Below, in pieces: positions 16,733 to 25,955 of a DNA stretch of 34,170 bases. This DNA comes from Clostridium sp. OF09-36 (GTDB lineage: Bacteria; Bacillota; Clostridia; Lachnospirales; Lachnospiraceae). The stretch is from positions 1 through 34,170 of the forward strand of contig NZ_QUMD01000033.1 in the NCBI RefSeq assembly GCF_003481985.1, read 5' to 3'. The notes under the pieces were generated by a model that saw only the letters and a list, made by a program, of their open reading frames with translations, had not been told where the DNA came from and searched no databases. Both the position numbers and the translations under genes were made by a program. Position 1 is the stretch's first letter. Every line of letters begins with the position of its first letter.

Positions 16733-17512
16733 ATGAAGGGAATTGTCAGCTTTGACATGGACATGACGCTTTTGAACCATGCAGATTATAAAATTCCGGA
16801 CAGTGCCATTAAGGCGCTGGACCGGCTGCATGAACACTACTATATCGTCATTGCTACCGGACGCGACATGGATGCCAAGTTCAGTGAAGGACTTGCTGAC
16901 CAGGTGAAACCGGATGCCATCATCCATCTAAATGGCAACAAGATCACGGTCGGAGCGGAACTGATCTATGAACATTGTATGAAGCGGGAGTTGGTGGAAG
17001 AACTGCTGCATTTTGCAGAGGATAAGGACTATGCCATTGGAATGACGGTCGGAGATACCGATTATTTTATCAATCCCTGGTGTGTAACCCGCCACGATAT
17101 GGTGCGCTGGAACATGTCGGACCGGAAATTCCGCGACCCGTGGAAGCTTCTGGACATGCCGGTGCGGACTCTGGCTTATATCGGGCATGAACCCGGTACA
17201 AAGGAAGTGGAGGAGGCATTCCCAATGCTCAAGCTTCCCATGTTTTCCAGCCGGGAGGGGGCAGATATCATCGAGAAGGATGCTTCTAAGGCAGAAGGAC
17301 TCAAGCGTCTTTGCAAGCTGTGGAAGATACCGCTTGCGCAGACCATCGCATTTGGCGACAGCATGAATGATTATGAGATTGTGACGACTGCCGGGATCGG
17401 TGTAGCCATGGGCAATGCCCATCCGCAGCTGAAAGCGGCAGCAGATTATGTCACGGACGATATTGCAAAAGACGGAGTCTATAAAGCATGTGAGGCACTG
17501 CATCTTTTTTGA
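16733..17512 (+). CDS. HAD-superfamily (Cof-type) phosphatase
   Basis: A cytosolic haloacid-dehalogenase-type phosphatase of the Cof/type IIB group, usually acting on sugar phosphates, nucleotides or flavin phosphates. In 259 residues it shows motif I FDMDMT near the N-terminus with two Asp, motif II TGRD, a cap domain in the middle, a lysine (EKDASKAEGL) and motif IV FGDSMNDYE near the C-terminus. I begin it at 16733 because GGAG lies just upstream and MKGIVSFDMD is the family start; the open frame to 16661 covers the promoter. The substrate cannot be told from sequence. Confidence 0.88.
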   Translation: MKGIVSFDMDMTLLNHADYKIPDSAIKALDRLHEHYYIVIATGRDMDAKFSEGLADQVKPDAIIHLNGNKITVGAELIYEHCMKRELVEELLHFAEDKDYAIGMTVGDTDYFINPWCVTRHDMVRWNMSDRKFRDPWKLLDMPVRTLAYIGHEPGTKEVEEAFPMLKLPMFSSREGADIIEKDASKAEGLKRLCKLWKIPLAQTIAFGDSMNDYEIVTTAGIGVAMGNAHPQLKAAADYVTDDIAKDGVYKACEALHLF

Positions 17513-17545
17513 GAATGAGACAGGGATGAGTCATTCACTTTTTTT
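17513..17545 (+). terminator. Terminator after the HAD gene
   Basis: GAATGA (17513-17518) and TCATTC (17531-17536) pair, followed by a run of seven T to 17545. The stem is short, so moderate confidence. Confidence 0.6.
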
Positions 17546-17606
17546 GCTAAAAAACAAATATTCCATGATATACATCTAACGATACAGACGAAAGGAATTT
17601 AAAATT

Positions 17607-19025
17607 ATGGCATCATATTACGATCTGGTGATTATCGGGGCGGGACCGGGCGGCTATACGGCTGCGATCAAGGGAGCCTCTTTTGGCATGAAGGTAGCGG
17701 TGATCGATGAAAATAAGCTTGGTGGTGTCTGCATCAACCGCGGCTGCATCCCGACGAAGGCATTATTGCATGCGTCTAATATTTTTTCCATGATGCAGCA
17801 TAGCGATGAATTCGGGGTGTCGACCGATTTTATTTCCTTTGATTTCGCAAAAATGCAGGATTACAAGAAGCGCTCTGTGCGCCGCTACCGGGACGAGATC
17901 CAGAAATTATTCGATAAAAATGATATTACGTTTATCAAGGGAAAAGCAACCATCCGCCGCGAAAAGACCATTGAGGTGGTGGGAGAGAACGGAAAAGAAT
18001 ATCTCCGGGCGAAAAACATCATCATTGCCACCGGCGCAAAGCCGGTAATGCCGAAAATTCCGGGAATCGACCTTCCTGGCGTCATCAACAGTGACCGCCT
18101 GCTGGCTGTGCCAACCTGGAACTACGACCGCATCGTGATCATGGGCGGCGGTGTCATCGGTGTGGAGTTTGCCACGATCTTCCAGGCGCTCTGCTCAAAG
18201 GTGACTATCGTAGAGAAGGGTCCGCATCTGCTGGGACCGATGGATGAAGAGGTCTCCGAGGCATTGAAAGAGCAGCTGGCCGATAAGGGCATTACCGTTT
18301 ACTGCAATGCCATGGTGGAGGAAATCCGCAAGGAAGACAGCCTGGTCTGTACGGTGCGTGACCTTGCTACGAATGAGATTACCCAGATCAAGACCAACCA
18401 GGTCGTGGTAGCGGTAGGAAGAACTCCGTATACGGATGGCCTTCTTGGCGAAGACATGACGCTGCAGATGGAGAAGGGAAGACCAGTAGTCGATGCAGAT
18501 TTCCAGACGAGCGAGCCCGGCATTTATGCCATCGGCGATGTTTCTGCAAAAACCCAGCTGGCGCACGTAGCTATGGCGCAGGCAACCTATGTGATTGAAA
18601 ACCTGGCCGGAAAGCCGCACACCATCCGTCTGGAGGCTGTGCCAAACGGCATGTTTGTTTCGCTTCCGATCGTGCCGAGCTGCATTTATACGGAGCCGGA
18701 AATTGCAACGGTCGGAATCACCGAGGCGCGGGCCGGCGAGCTTGGCATGAAGGTACGCTGCGGCGTTTACGATATGGGAGAGAATGGAAAATCCATCATC
18801 ACGCGGGAAGAACACGGCTTTATCCGCCTGATATTTGAGGCGTACTCCAATACCATTGTGGGAGCGCAGATGATGTGCCCGCGTGCCACGGACATGATCG
18901 GTGAGATGGCAACGGCAATCGCTAATGGACTGACAGCTGAGCAGCTTTCCCTGGCTATGCGTGCCCACCCGACCTACAGTGAGGGCATTGCGGCGGCTAT
19001 TGAGGATGCTATGCGGAAAAATTAA
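17607..19025 (+). CDS. lpdA: Dihydrolipoyl dehydrogenase
   Basis: Flavoprotein that reoxidises dihydrolipoyl groups with NAD+ (E3 of 2-oxoacid dehydrogenases or L-protein of glycine cleavage). The 472-residue enzyme has the FAD-binding GAGPGG (11-16), the redox disulfide Cys42/Cys47 in GGVCINRGCIPTK, the NAD-binding GGGVIGVEFA, the second FAD motif GIYAIGDV, and the C-terminal catalytic HPTYSE. No lipoyl domain is attached. No E2 or H-protein gene is visible beside it, so the partner complex is not known from the window. Start: AAAGGAA upstream of ATG. Confidence 0.94.
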   Translation: MASYYDLVIIGAGPGGYTAAIKGASFGMKVAVIDENKLGGVCINRGCIPTKALLHASNIFSMMQHSDEFGVSTDFISFDFAKMQDYKKRSVRRYRDEIQKLFDKNDITFIKGKATIRREKTIEVVGENGKEYLRAKNIIIATGAKPVMPKIPGIDLPGVINSDRLLAVPTWNYDRIVIMGGGVIGVEFATIFQALCSKVTIVEKGPHLLGPMDEEVSEALKEQLADKGITVYCNAMVEEIRKEDSLVCTVRDLATNEITQIKTNQVVVAVGRTPYTDGLLGEDMTLQMEKGRPVVDADFQTSEPGIYAIGDVSAKTQLAHVAMAQATYVIENLAGKPHTIRLEAVPNGMFVSLPIVPSCIYTEPEIATVGITEARAGELGMKVRCGVYDMGENGKSIITREEHGFIRLIFEAYSNTIVGAQMMCPRATDMIGEMATAIANGLTAEQLSLAMRAHPTYSEGIAAAIEDAMRKN

Positions 19026-19147
19026 GAATGAAAATTGCGAAAGCTATGGCGCGGCAGAGGACCGGAAAAATCAGAGAAGAGGCAAAGCTGCGGCAGGCGA
19101 TGAAGCAATTCCAAGAGCATAAAAAAGAAGAAAAAGAGGATAGTAGC

Positions 19148-20943
19148 ATGAACGGGATCATTAACAGAATCGCATGTCTCCGCAATTTGATGGAGACCTA
19201 TCATATGGATGCATATTTTGTACCGACAGCAGATTTTCACGAGTCGGAGTACGTGGGAGAGCACTTCGCGTGCAGAAAATATATCACCGGATTTACCGGT
19301 TCCGCTGGTGTGGCACTGATCACGAAAGACTGGGCAGGCCTCTGGACGGACGGCCGCTATTTTGTGCAGGCAGCCGGTGAGTTAAAAGACAGCGGTGTGG
19401 AGCTGATGAAGATGGGCCAGCCTGGTGTGCCGACGGTAGAACAGTATCTGGAGGAGCATATGCCGGAGCGCGGTGTGCTTGGCTTTGATGGCCGCGTCAT
19501 CAACAGTAAGACTGGCGAAGGCTTAAAAGAGCGTCTTGCCCGCAAGCAGGTTACGATTTGCCCGGATCACGACCTGATCGGCGAAATCTGGGAGGACCGC
19601 CCGGAGCTTTCTGCAAATCCAGTCTGGATCCTGAAAGAAAAATACGCAGGCCAGTCTGCATCTGGGAAGATTGCACAGGTAAGAAAAGCGATGAAGAAGG
19701 CATATGCAGATGTGCACATCCTTACCACGCTGGATGATATTGTCTGGCTGTTAAACATCCGCGGAAATGACATTCCGTGTAATCCGGTTGTACTGTCTTA
19801 CCTGCTGGTGACGGAGGAAACCTTAAGCTTCTATGTAAATGCGCAGGTGCTTTCCGGTGAGGTACAGGACTATCTGAAAGCCCTGGGTGTTACTGTGCAC
19901 CCATACAATGACATTTACGTAGATGTAAAGGAACTGAAGGGACACCGCATCCTGTTGGAAAAGAGCCGTGTCAACTATGCGATTTACGAGAGTGTGCAGG
20001 GCAGAACCAGATCATCGACCAGATGAACCCGACTGTCTATGCCAAGTCACAGAAGAATGAGACTGAAATTGAAAATATGAAAAAAGCCCACATCACCGAC
20101 GGTGTGGTCATGACCAAATACATTTATTGGTTAAAGAAAAATATCGGAAAGATTCCAATGGATGAGTGCAGCGTGGCCGATCATCTGGATCAGATGCGCC
20201 GGGACCATGGAGCGCTGGATATCAGCTTTACCACCATCTCCGCGTATGGGGAAAATGCGGCACTTTGCCATTACCAAGCGGTTCCGGAACACTGCGCGAG
20301 CCTGCAGGCAAGAGGCTTGTATCTGGTGGATTCCGGCGGACAGTATTATGAGGGAACCACGGACATCACCCGGACCATTGCATTAGGACCGGTAACCGAA
20401 GAAGAAAAAGAGCATTACACGCTGGTGCTGATGAGTATGCTGCGTCTGGGACATGTGAAATTCATGCAGGGCTGCAGCGGTCTGAGTCTGGATTATGTAG
20501 CGAGAGAGCCACTCTGGAAACGTGGACTGGATTTCAATCACGGAACCGGACACGGGGTAGGTTATTTGCTGAACGTGCATGAGCGCCCGATCGGCATCCG
20601 CTACCGGGTAGTTCCGGAGCGTCAGGACAGCGCACCGTTCATGCCTGGCATGGTATGTTCCGATGAGCCGGGCCTTTACATCGAAGGAAGTCACGGAATC
20701 CGCACCGAGAACCTGGTATACTGCAAGAAGGATGAAAAGACCGAGTATGGTCAGTTCTTAAGCTTTGAATATCTGACTTATGTACCGATCGACTTAGAGC
20801 CGGTGGATGTTTCTCTGATGGAAGAACAGGATGTAGCATGGCTGAATGAATACCATGCACAGGTATATGAAAAGATCGCGCCGCATTTAACCGAGGAAGA
20901 AGCGGCCTGGCTGAAAGAAGTCACCAGACCGCTGAAGAAATAA
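19148..20943 (+). pseudogene. M24B (Xaa-Pro type) aminopeptidase, frameshifted
   Basis: This should encode a protein of about 598 residues that removes N-terminal residues before proline using two metal ions. The first part (from MNGIINRIACLRNLMETYHM; creatinase N-domains) ends at a TGA near 20026, and the second part starts in a different frame. The catalytic part is intact: DSGGQYYEG and DITRT, HGTGHGVG, SDEPGLY and LSFEYLT hold the five metal ligands. Frames join as ESVQG then QNQIIDQMNP if one G is restored in the GGG at 19999-20001. I start at 19148; the same frame opens at 19028 right after lpdA, but that adds a charged 40-residue tail without a ribosome-binding site. Either a real mutation or a sequencing error. 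Confidence 0.85.
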
Positions 20944-20955
20944 GAATCAAAGGAA

Positions 20956-21107
20956 TGGTTCCATGGCAGGGCAGTCGGTCAGGCAGCCGGCTGTGTGGCC
21001 GTGAACATGGGACTGAGTTGCACAGGCCTGGTCCTTGGGCTGTATGGAGCTGGAACCTGGTCAGGCAGGATTTGGTCATTCGTCTGTGGTTGTTTTCCAT
21101 GGAACCA
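20956..21107. repeat. 11-bp inverted repeat pair in a gene-free spacer
   Basis: TGGTTCCATGG (20956-20966) and CCATGGAACCA (21097-21107) are perfect inverted copies about 130 bp apart, in the spacer between two convergent genes. The intervening DNA has repeated CAGGC and CCTGGTC words and no credible gene. It could be a structured transcript end or the scar of a small element. Confidence 0.4.
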
Positions 21108-21109
21108 GA

Positions 21110-21729
21110 TCAGTCCTCCCAGGGAAGATGAACGACAGTGTAGTCGTGGTGGACCGCTGGAAGAAACTTCTCCAGAATGTCCTTGGTGTAGAGTTTCAGG
21201 CTCGAAGTGTTGATGCACGGATGACACCCGATGAAGGTGTGGTGATCGATCACATCCTGATCAATGAGAAGACGCACCCGGTTGTCATGGTCATTCATGA
21301 GGCCAAGTACACTGACGGAGCCCGGCGTGATATCCAGAAATTCTTCCATGAAATCAGGTGTTGCAAAGGAAAGGCGGGCACTTCCGATCTGTTTGGAAGC
21401 TTTGCTGTTTTAAACTTCTTGTGCCCCGGCATCATGAGCAGATAAAACTGGGTCTTCTGGGCATTGCACAGGAACAGATTTTTGCAGATCTCGATATCCA
21501 GCCGGACATCCACGTCATGGCAGGCATCGATCATGGCGGTGGCATCGTGGTCAAGACGCCAATAAGGAATCTGGAGTTCATCCAGAAGGTCATAAGTGCG
21601 GATCTCCTTTTCCAGCCGTCCAGAACAGTTTTCCGGGCGCCCGGTGTAGAGAACCGGATCGATATAGAAAGAATCCTCGCCGGTGCAAGCTGCACCGGCT
21701 TGTATGTTGTTATCAGCTGTGTTATCCAT
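21110..21729 (-). pseudogene. YbaK/ProX-type prolyl-tRNA editing protein, frameshifted
   Basis: Proteins of this family deacylate mischarged tRNA-Pro. The start at 21729 has AGGAGG six bases upstream. The N-terminal part reads YDLLDELQIPYWRLDHDATA and CKNLFLCNAQKTQFYLLMMP, then runs off frame after KFKTAK. The C-terminal part, in another frame (to 21110), has FLDITPGSVSVLGLMND, DNRVRLLID and GCHPCINTSSLK. Adding one base near 21400-21408 joins them through SKQIGSARLSFATPDF, which is the expected family sequence. An N-terminal tail of about 45 residues precedes the domain. Together with the neighbouring aminopeptidase this suggests small deletions are common here. Confidence 0.83.
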
Positions 21730-21820
21730 GGGGTATCCTCCTGAAAGTATGTTGTAATGTAGGTAATGATTCATGTTTTTGGCGGGTCTCAAGGTTCAAA
21801 ATCCTTTTGACTCTGGTATC

Positions 21821-21848
21821 ATTATATAAAAATTGATGAAAAAGGCAA
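21821..21848 (-). promoter_or_regulatory. Likely promoter of the YbaK/ProX gene
   Basis: On the minus strand TTGCCT (21848-21843) and TATAAT (21826-21821) are 16 bp apart, about 90 bp upstream of the start codon. It lies in the divergent spacer shared with the methyltransferase gene. Confidence 0.55.
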
Positions 21849-21861
21849 GGATTTGAATAGT

Positions 21862-23805
21862 ATGAAACAGGATAGAAATATAAAAAAAGAAACAGGGAAG
21901 AAAAAGCCAGTTGCCAGAAATCAGAGCTGGAGTCTGGATGAGAAATTTGAGGAGTGGGTAGGAGAGAAACCGGCAAGAGGTGCTGGGGAGAAGAAAGGCG
22001 AGAAGATAGGGAAAAATTTCGAAAAGAAAGGTTTCAGGAATTTTTCTGAGGGCCTTCATCGGGAAGATGACCGGAATCGGAATGGAAAAACCGATGTAAA
22101 AAAAGGAGCAAAGCTTGGAAAAAGAGGAACGCAGGCATCTGCACAGGAGTTCGGCCGCGAAAATGATAGAAAATCTGAGCGCAAATTTGTTCAGAAAAAC
22201 ACTGGGAAATTTGTTGGAAAGAACGATAAAAATTTTGGAATAGGTACAGATTCGAAGCAGAAATCAGGAGCTTTTCAGAAAAACGCAAAAGCACAGGCAC
22301 AGACACCGGCAGAGCAGAAGCGGGCGGCAGAAAAGACGCAGCAGGCAAAGAAAAAGGGGCTTTGTCCGGTTGCTCATCGCTGCGGCGGCTGTCAGTATCT
22401 GGACATGCCTTACAAAGAGCAGCTCCAGATGAAACAGAGCCAGATGCAGAAGCTTCTCGGAAATTATTGTAAAGTACACGGCATCAAAGGCATGGATGAT
22501 CCATTCCATTACCGCAACAAAGTCCATGCAGTATTTGGTTACCGCAAGGGAGAAGCCATTTCCGGTGTCTACGAAGAGAAAACCCACAACATCGTGCCGG
22601 TAGAGACCTGCATGATCGAAGACAAGAAAGCAGACGAGATCATTGGTACGATCCGCGGCATGCTGAAATCCTTCAAGATTCATACATACGACGAAGACAC
22701 CGGTTATGGCCTGCTGCGCCATGCGCTGATTCGCCGCGGCTTTACCAGCGGTCAGATCATGGTTGTTCTGGTCACCGCATCCCCGGTATTCCCGTCCAAG
22801 AATAACTTTGTCAAAGCCCTGCGCCAGAAACACCCGGAGATCACCACCATTGTCCAGAACATCAACAACCGCGGCACCAGCATGGTACTGGGAGACAAAG
22901 AACACGTACTGTACGGGAAAGGATTTATTGAAGACGAGCTGTGCGGCTGCAAATTCCGCATCTCCCCGAAATCCTTCTATCAGGTAAACCCGGTGCAGAC
23001 CGAGTATCTGTACGGCAAAGCCATTGAACTGGCTGATTTGACCGGAAACGAGCGCGTGCTGGATGCTTACTGCGGAATCGGAACCATCGGAATCATCGCC
23101 GCATCCAAAGCAAAAGAAGTCATCGGTGTCGAGTTAAATGCCGATGCTGTGCGCGATGCCATCCAGAACGCAAAATGCAACGATGTCAAGAACATCCGTT
23201 TCTTCTGCAACGACGCAACCGAATTCATGATGCAGATGGCCGCATCCGGCGATAGCGTGGATGTCGTCCTGATGGACCCGCCAAGAGCTGGAAGCACAGA
23301 GGCATTCATTAAGGCAGTGGCAGCAGTGAAAGCAAAGACCGTGATCTATGTGTCCTGCGGACCGGATACTCTGGCGAGAGATTTGGGCGTGTTTAAGAAG
23401 ATGGGATACCGGGCTGAAGGCGCCTGGCCGGTGGATATGTTTCCGGCGACCGGGCATGTGGAGACGGTAGTTCTTTTGTCCCACAAAAAAGCCGACAGTT
23501 ATATCCACATTGATGTGGAGTTTGGAGAGGGCGAGGGCAAGATTCCGGTAGATAGTATTGCTAAAAGAGCCGAAGCGTACAAGCCCAAAGAAAAAGTGAC
23601 CTACAAAATGATTAAGGAGTACATAGAAGCGAAATACAGCTTCAAGGTACATACCGCATATATCGCAGAGGTAAAGCGAAATTTGGGATTGCCGATGTAT
23701 GATGCTCCTAATGCGGTAGAAGAATTGAAACAGCCGAGGAAACATCCGACACCAGAAAAGGTAGAAGCAATCAAAGATGCACTTCGTTATTTTGCAGTGA
23801 TATAA
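21862..23805 (+). CDS. rlmD: RlmD/RumA-type 23S rRNA (uracil-5-)-methyltransferase with added tails
   Basis: SAM-dependent enzyme that methylates a uracil C5 in 23S rRNA. The catalytic core has a Fe-S cysteine set (Cys168, Cys174, Cys177 in CPVAHRCGGC, plus ETCMIE), SPKSFYQVNP, the SAM motif DAYCGIGTIG, LMDPPRAG and the nucleophile Cys499 in VSCGPDTL. Residues 1 to about 165 are a Lys/Gly/Asn-rich disordered tail that replaces the usual TRAM domain. The core family normally ends near GHVETVVLLS (531-540), but this protein continues for about 107 residues (IHIDVEFGEGEGKI... HTAYIAEVKRNLGLPMYDAP... AIKDALRYF). That tail uses more ATA, AGA, TTG and CGA codons than the core. Start at ATG 21862; a TTG three codons earlier is possible. 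Confidence 0.9.
   Translation: MKQDRNIKKETGKKKPVARNQSWSLDEKFEEWVGEKPARGAGEKKGEKIGKNFEKKGFRNFSEGLHREDDRNRNGKTDVKKGAKLGKRGTQASAQEFGRENDRKSERKFVQKNTGKFVGKNDKNFGIGTDSKQKSGAFQKNAKAQAQTPAEQKRAAEKTQQAKKKGLCPVAHRCGGCQYLDMPYKEQLQMKQSQMQKLLGNYCKVHGIKGMDDPFHYRNKVHAVFGYRKGEAISGVYEEKTHNIVPVETCMIEDKKADEIIGTIRGMLKSFKIHTYDEDTGYGLLRHALIRRGFTSGQIMVVLVTASPVFPSKNNFVKALRQKHPEITTIVQNINNRGTSMVLGDKEHVLYGKGFIEDELCGCKFRISPKSFYQVNPVQTEYLYGKAIELADLTGNERVLDAYCGIGTIGIIAASKAKEVIGVELNADAVRDAIQNAKCNDVKNIRFFCNDATEFMMQMAASGDSVDVVLMDPPRAGSTEAFIKAVAAVKAKTVIYVSCGPDTLARDLGVFKKMGYRAEGAWPVDMFPATGHVETVVLLSHKKADSYIHIDVEFGEGEGKIPVDSIAKRAEAYKPKEKVTYKMIKEYIEAKYSFKVHTAYIAEVKRNLGLPMYDAPNAVEELKQPRKHPTPEKVEAIKDALRYFAVI
23452..23481. other. 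Candidate ICE attachment region inside rlmD
   Basis: The codons for GHVETVVLLS mark the end of the conserved methyltransferase core and the start of an unrelated C-terminal tail, with codon use shifting here. Tn1549-family elements are known to use the 3' part of this gene as a target, so this is a reasonable place for a left junction. The exact core cannot be set without the other end of the element. Confidence 0.4.
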
Positions 23806-23836
23806 AACTTTACTTACAATCGAATATTTCTTACAT

Positions 23837-23873
23837 AGCCGTTTATTCATTTATTTGAGTAAGCGGCTTTTTT
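23837..23873 (+). terminator. Terminator after rlmD
   Basis: AGCCGTTTATTC and GAGTAAGCGGCT form a 12-bp stem with G-T pairs, followed by six T. Confidence 0.8.
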
Positions 23874-23874
23874 C

Positions 23875-23905
23875 ATCCCTATTTTTCGGAATAGGGATAT
23901 TTTTT
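23875..23905 (+). terminator. Second hairpin just before parA
   Basis: ATCCCTATT (23875-23883) and AATAGGGAT (23890-23898) are perfect 9-bp arms followed by ATTTTTT. It may be a second terminator or an attenuator, because it lies only about 20 bp before the parA start. Confidence 0.7.
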
Positions 23906-23924
23906 GTAGAAGGAGGAGGTTTAT

Positions 23925-24746
23925 TTGAACACGCAAATCATCGCCATCGCCAACCAGAAAGGCGGCGTTGGCAAAACAACAACCTGTGCGAACTTGGGAA
24001 TAGGTCTGGCACAGGCCGGAAAGAAAGTGCTTCTGATTGACGGGGACCCGCAAGGAAGCCTGACAATCAGCTTGGGAAATCCGCAACCGGACAAGCTGCC
24101 ATTTACACTGTCGGATGCAATGGGCAAAATTCTGATGGATCAGCCTATACGCCCCGGAGAAGGTATTCTGCATCATGCAGAAGGCGTTGACCTGATGCCT
24201 GCGGATATTCAGCTTTCCGGTATGGAGGTTTCTTTGGTAAACGCCATGAGCCGTGAAACGATTTTACGGCAATATCTGGACACACTGAAGGGACAATATT
24301 CCCATATCCTGATTGACTGTCAGCCCTCGTTGGGGATGCTTACGGTCAATGCGCTGGCGGCTGCGAACAGGATCATAATTCCCGTTCAGGCAGAGTATCT
24401 GCCCGCCAAAGGACTGGAACAGCTGCTCTCCACGGTAAACAAGGTAAAGAGGCAAATCAACCCCAAGCTCCAGATAGACGGTATCCTGCTGACGATGGTG
24501 GACAGCCGAACCAACTTTGCCAAAGAGATTTCCGCGCTCCTGCGGGAAACCTATGGCAGCAAGATCAAAGTATTCGGCACAGAGATCCCCCATTCTGTCC
24601 GGGCAAAGGAAATCAGTGCAGAGGGAAAAAGTATTTTCGCCTATGACCCTGGCGGCAAAGTGGCAGAGGGGTATCGAAATCTGACGAAGGAGGTGTTGAA
24701 ACTTGAAAAGCAGCGCGAAAAAAATAGAGCTGGCCTCGGTAGATGA
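23925..24746 (+). CDS. parA: ParA/Soj-type partition ATPase of the ICE
   Basis: Deviant Walker-type ATPase that with ParB stabilises the excised element. In 273 residues it shows KGGVGKTTT (Walker A, 12-20), LLIDGDPQGSL and HILIDCQPSLGMLT (Walker B region). It starts at TTG with AGGAGGAGG upstream, which fits element genes. The next gene, parB, starts inside its last 44 bases. First gene of the mobile element in this window. Confidence 0.92.
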   Translation: MNTQIIAIANQKGGVGKTTTCANLGIGLAQAGKKVLLIDGDPQGSLTISLGNPQPDKLPFTLSDAMGKILMDQPIRPGEGILHHAEGVDLMPADIQLSGMEVSLVNAMSRETILRQYLDTLKGQYSHILIDCQPSLGMLTVNALAAANRIIIPVQAEYLPAKGLEQLLSTVNKVKRQINPKLQIDGILLTMVDSRTNFAKEISALLRETYGSKIKVFGTEIPHSVRAKEISAEGKSIFAYDPGGKVAEGYRNLTKEVLKLEKQREKNRAGLGR

Positions 24747-25638
24747 TCTGTTCTCCACCGAAGAAGTCCGTCAGGATGCAAAGCTGGAAAAGATTCAGGA
24801 GATTCCGCTGTCTGAACTGCATCCCTTTAAGAACCACCCATTCAAAGTCAAGGATGACGAAGCCATGATGGAGACCGCTGACAGTATCAAGCAGTATGGC
24901 GTTCTGGTTCCGGCGATTGCCCGACCAGACCCGGAGGGCGGTTATGAGCTGGTAGCCGGACACAGGCGGCACAGGGCCAGTGAGCTGGCAGAAAAGGAGA
25001 CTATGCCGGTCATTGTTCGGGATTTGGATGATGATGCCGCCACGATCATTATGGTTGACAGCAACTTGCAGCGAGAAAGCTTGCTCCCCAGTGAAAGAGC
25101 ATTTGCCTACAAGATGAAGCTGGACGCCATGAAACATCAGGGAGAGCGAGTGGATTTAACTTGTGCCCAACTTGGGCACAAGTCCGATGGTAGGAAATCC
25201 AGAGATGTTTTAGCTGAACAGGTTGGGCAGAGTAAAAATCAAATTCAGAGATTTATCCGCCTGACGGAGCTTATCCCCGAACTGCTGGATATGGTAGATG
25301 AAAAGAAGATTGCCCTGAACCCTGCCTATGAGCTGTCCTTTCTCAAAAAGGAAGAACAGGTAGACCTGCTGGACGCGATGGACAGCGAACAGGCTACCCC
25401 TTCTCTTTCTCAAGCCCAGCGGCTCAAGAAATACAGTCAGGAGGGGCATCTGACCCTCGATATGATGCGTGTCATCATGGGTGAGGAAAAGAAAAGCGAT
25501 CTGGACCGAGTGACATTTACCTCTGACACCTTGCGGAAGTATTTCCCTAAAAGCTATACGCCCCAGCGGATGCAGGAAACCATCATCAAGTTGCTGGAGG
25601 CATGGCAGAAAAAGCGTCAGAGAGACCAGGAACGATGA
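24703..25638 (+). CDS. parB: ParB/Spo0J-like partition protein of the ICE
   Basis: A 311-residue ParB/Srx-fold protein: IPLSELHPFKNHPFKV, GVLVPAIARPDPEG, the nucleotide-binding GHRRHRASE, then a helix-turn-helix region (VGQSKNQIQRFIRLTELIPELLDM, ALNPAYELSFL). The sequence closely resembles the ParB of Tn1549-family ICEs. It begins at TTG, 44 bases inside parA, after GGAGGTG. A perfect 25-bp palindrome lies inside the gene at 25159-25183. Confidence 0.92.
   Translation: MKSSAKKIELASVDDLFSTEEVRQDAKLEKIQEIPLSELHPFKNHPFKVKDDEAMMETADSIKQYGVLVPAIARPDPEGGYELVAGHRRHRASELAEKETMPVIVRDLDDDAATIIMVDSNLQRESLLPSERAFAYKMKLDAMKHQGERVDLTCAQLGHKSDGRKSRDVLAEQVGQSKNQIQRFIRLTELIPELLDMVDEKKIALNPAYELSFLKKEEQVDLLDAMDSEQATPSLSQAQRLKKYSQEGHLTLDMMRVIMGEEKKSDLDRVTFTSDTLRKYFPKSYTPQRMQETIIKLLEAWQKKRQRDQER
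25159..25183. repeat. Perfect 25-bp palindrome within parB
   Basis: ACTTGTGCCCAA (25159-25170), a central C, and TTGGGCACAAGT (25172-25183) are perfect 12-bp arms, encoding LTCAQLGHKS. It might be a centromere-like ParB site; it does not match the chromosomal parS (TGTTTCACGTGAAACA). Confidence 0.6.
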
Positions 25639-25650
25639 AAGGAGCCGCCT

Positions 25651-25926
25651 ATGAGGGATATTTCAGCCCGTGAGCTGAAAGGACACAACATTCTCGCCGT
25701 AGAGAGGTTTTGGGATGACACACGCTGGATGATTGAGTTTTCCGTCCTGCGTCCCAGCGCAGCTTACGGCAGTCCCGGAGAGGAAATGCGGCTGTTTTTG
25801 ACCGAGGACGGGTATCAGGCCGCTCTGCAAAGCCAGCAGCGCCGGGAGATCAAGATCAAGCGTTACGCTCGTGTGATTGAGGGACATATCCTCGATTTCA
25901 AACCGGGAAAACGCCGCTGCTCATAA
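25651..25926 (+). CDS. Small ICE protein, paralogue of the one at 27880
   Basis: I do not recognise a named function. The 91-residue soluble protein (MRDISARELKGHNILAVERF) shares a pattern with the gene at 27880: RFWDDTRWMIEFSVL against RFAENTRHMIIFDVL, then RLFLTEDGYQAAL against RLFLSDIGYEKAL, and IKIKRYARV against IKILSHAKV. It therefore looks like a duplicate. AAAGGAG upstream. It lies between parB and the helix-turn-helix gene in a compact operon. Confidence 0.75.
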   Translation: MRDISARELKGHNILAVERFWDDTRWMIEFSVLRPSAAYGSPGEEMRLFLTEDGYQAALQSQQRREIKIKRYARVIEGHILDFKPGKRRCS

Positions 25927-25955
25927 ACCCATACAACGAAAGGAAAGGAATGACT

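Noticed and set aside
19028..19147. Separate small gene or N-terminal extension before the M24 aminopeptidase
   Set aside because: No ribosome-binding site and only charged residues; kept as a note because it follows lpdA closely.
19990..20030. Programmed ribosomal frameshifting in the aminopeptidase
   Set aside because: No slippery heptamer or downstream stem was seen; a lost G in a short run is simpler, and three other genes show the same pattern.
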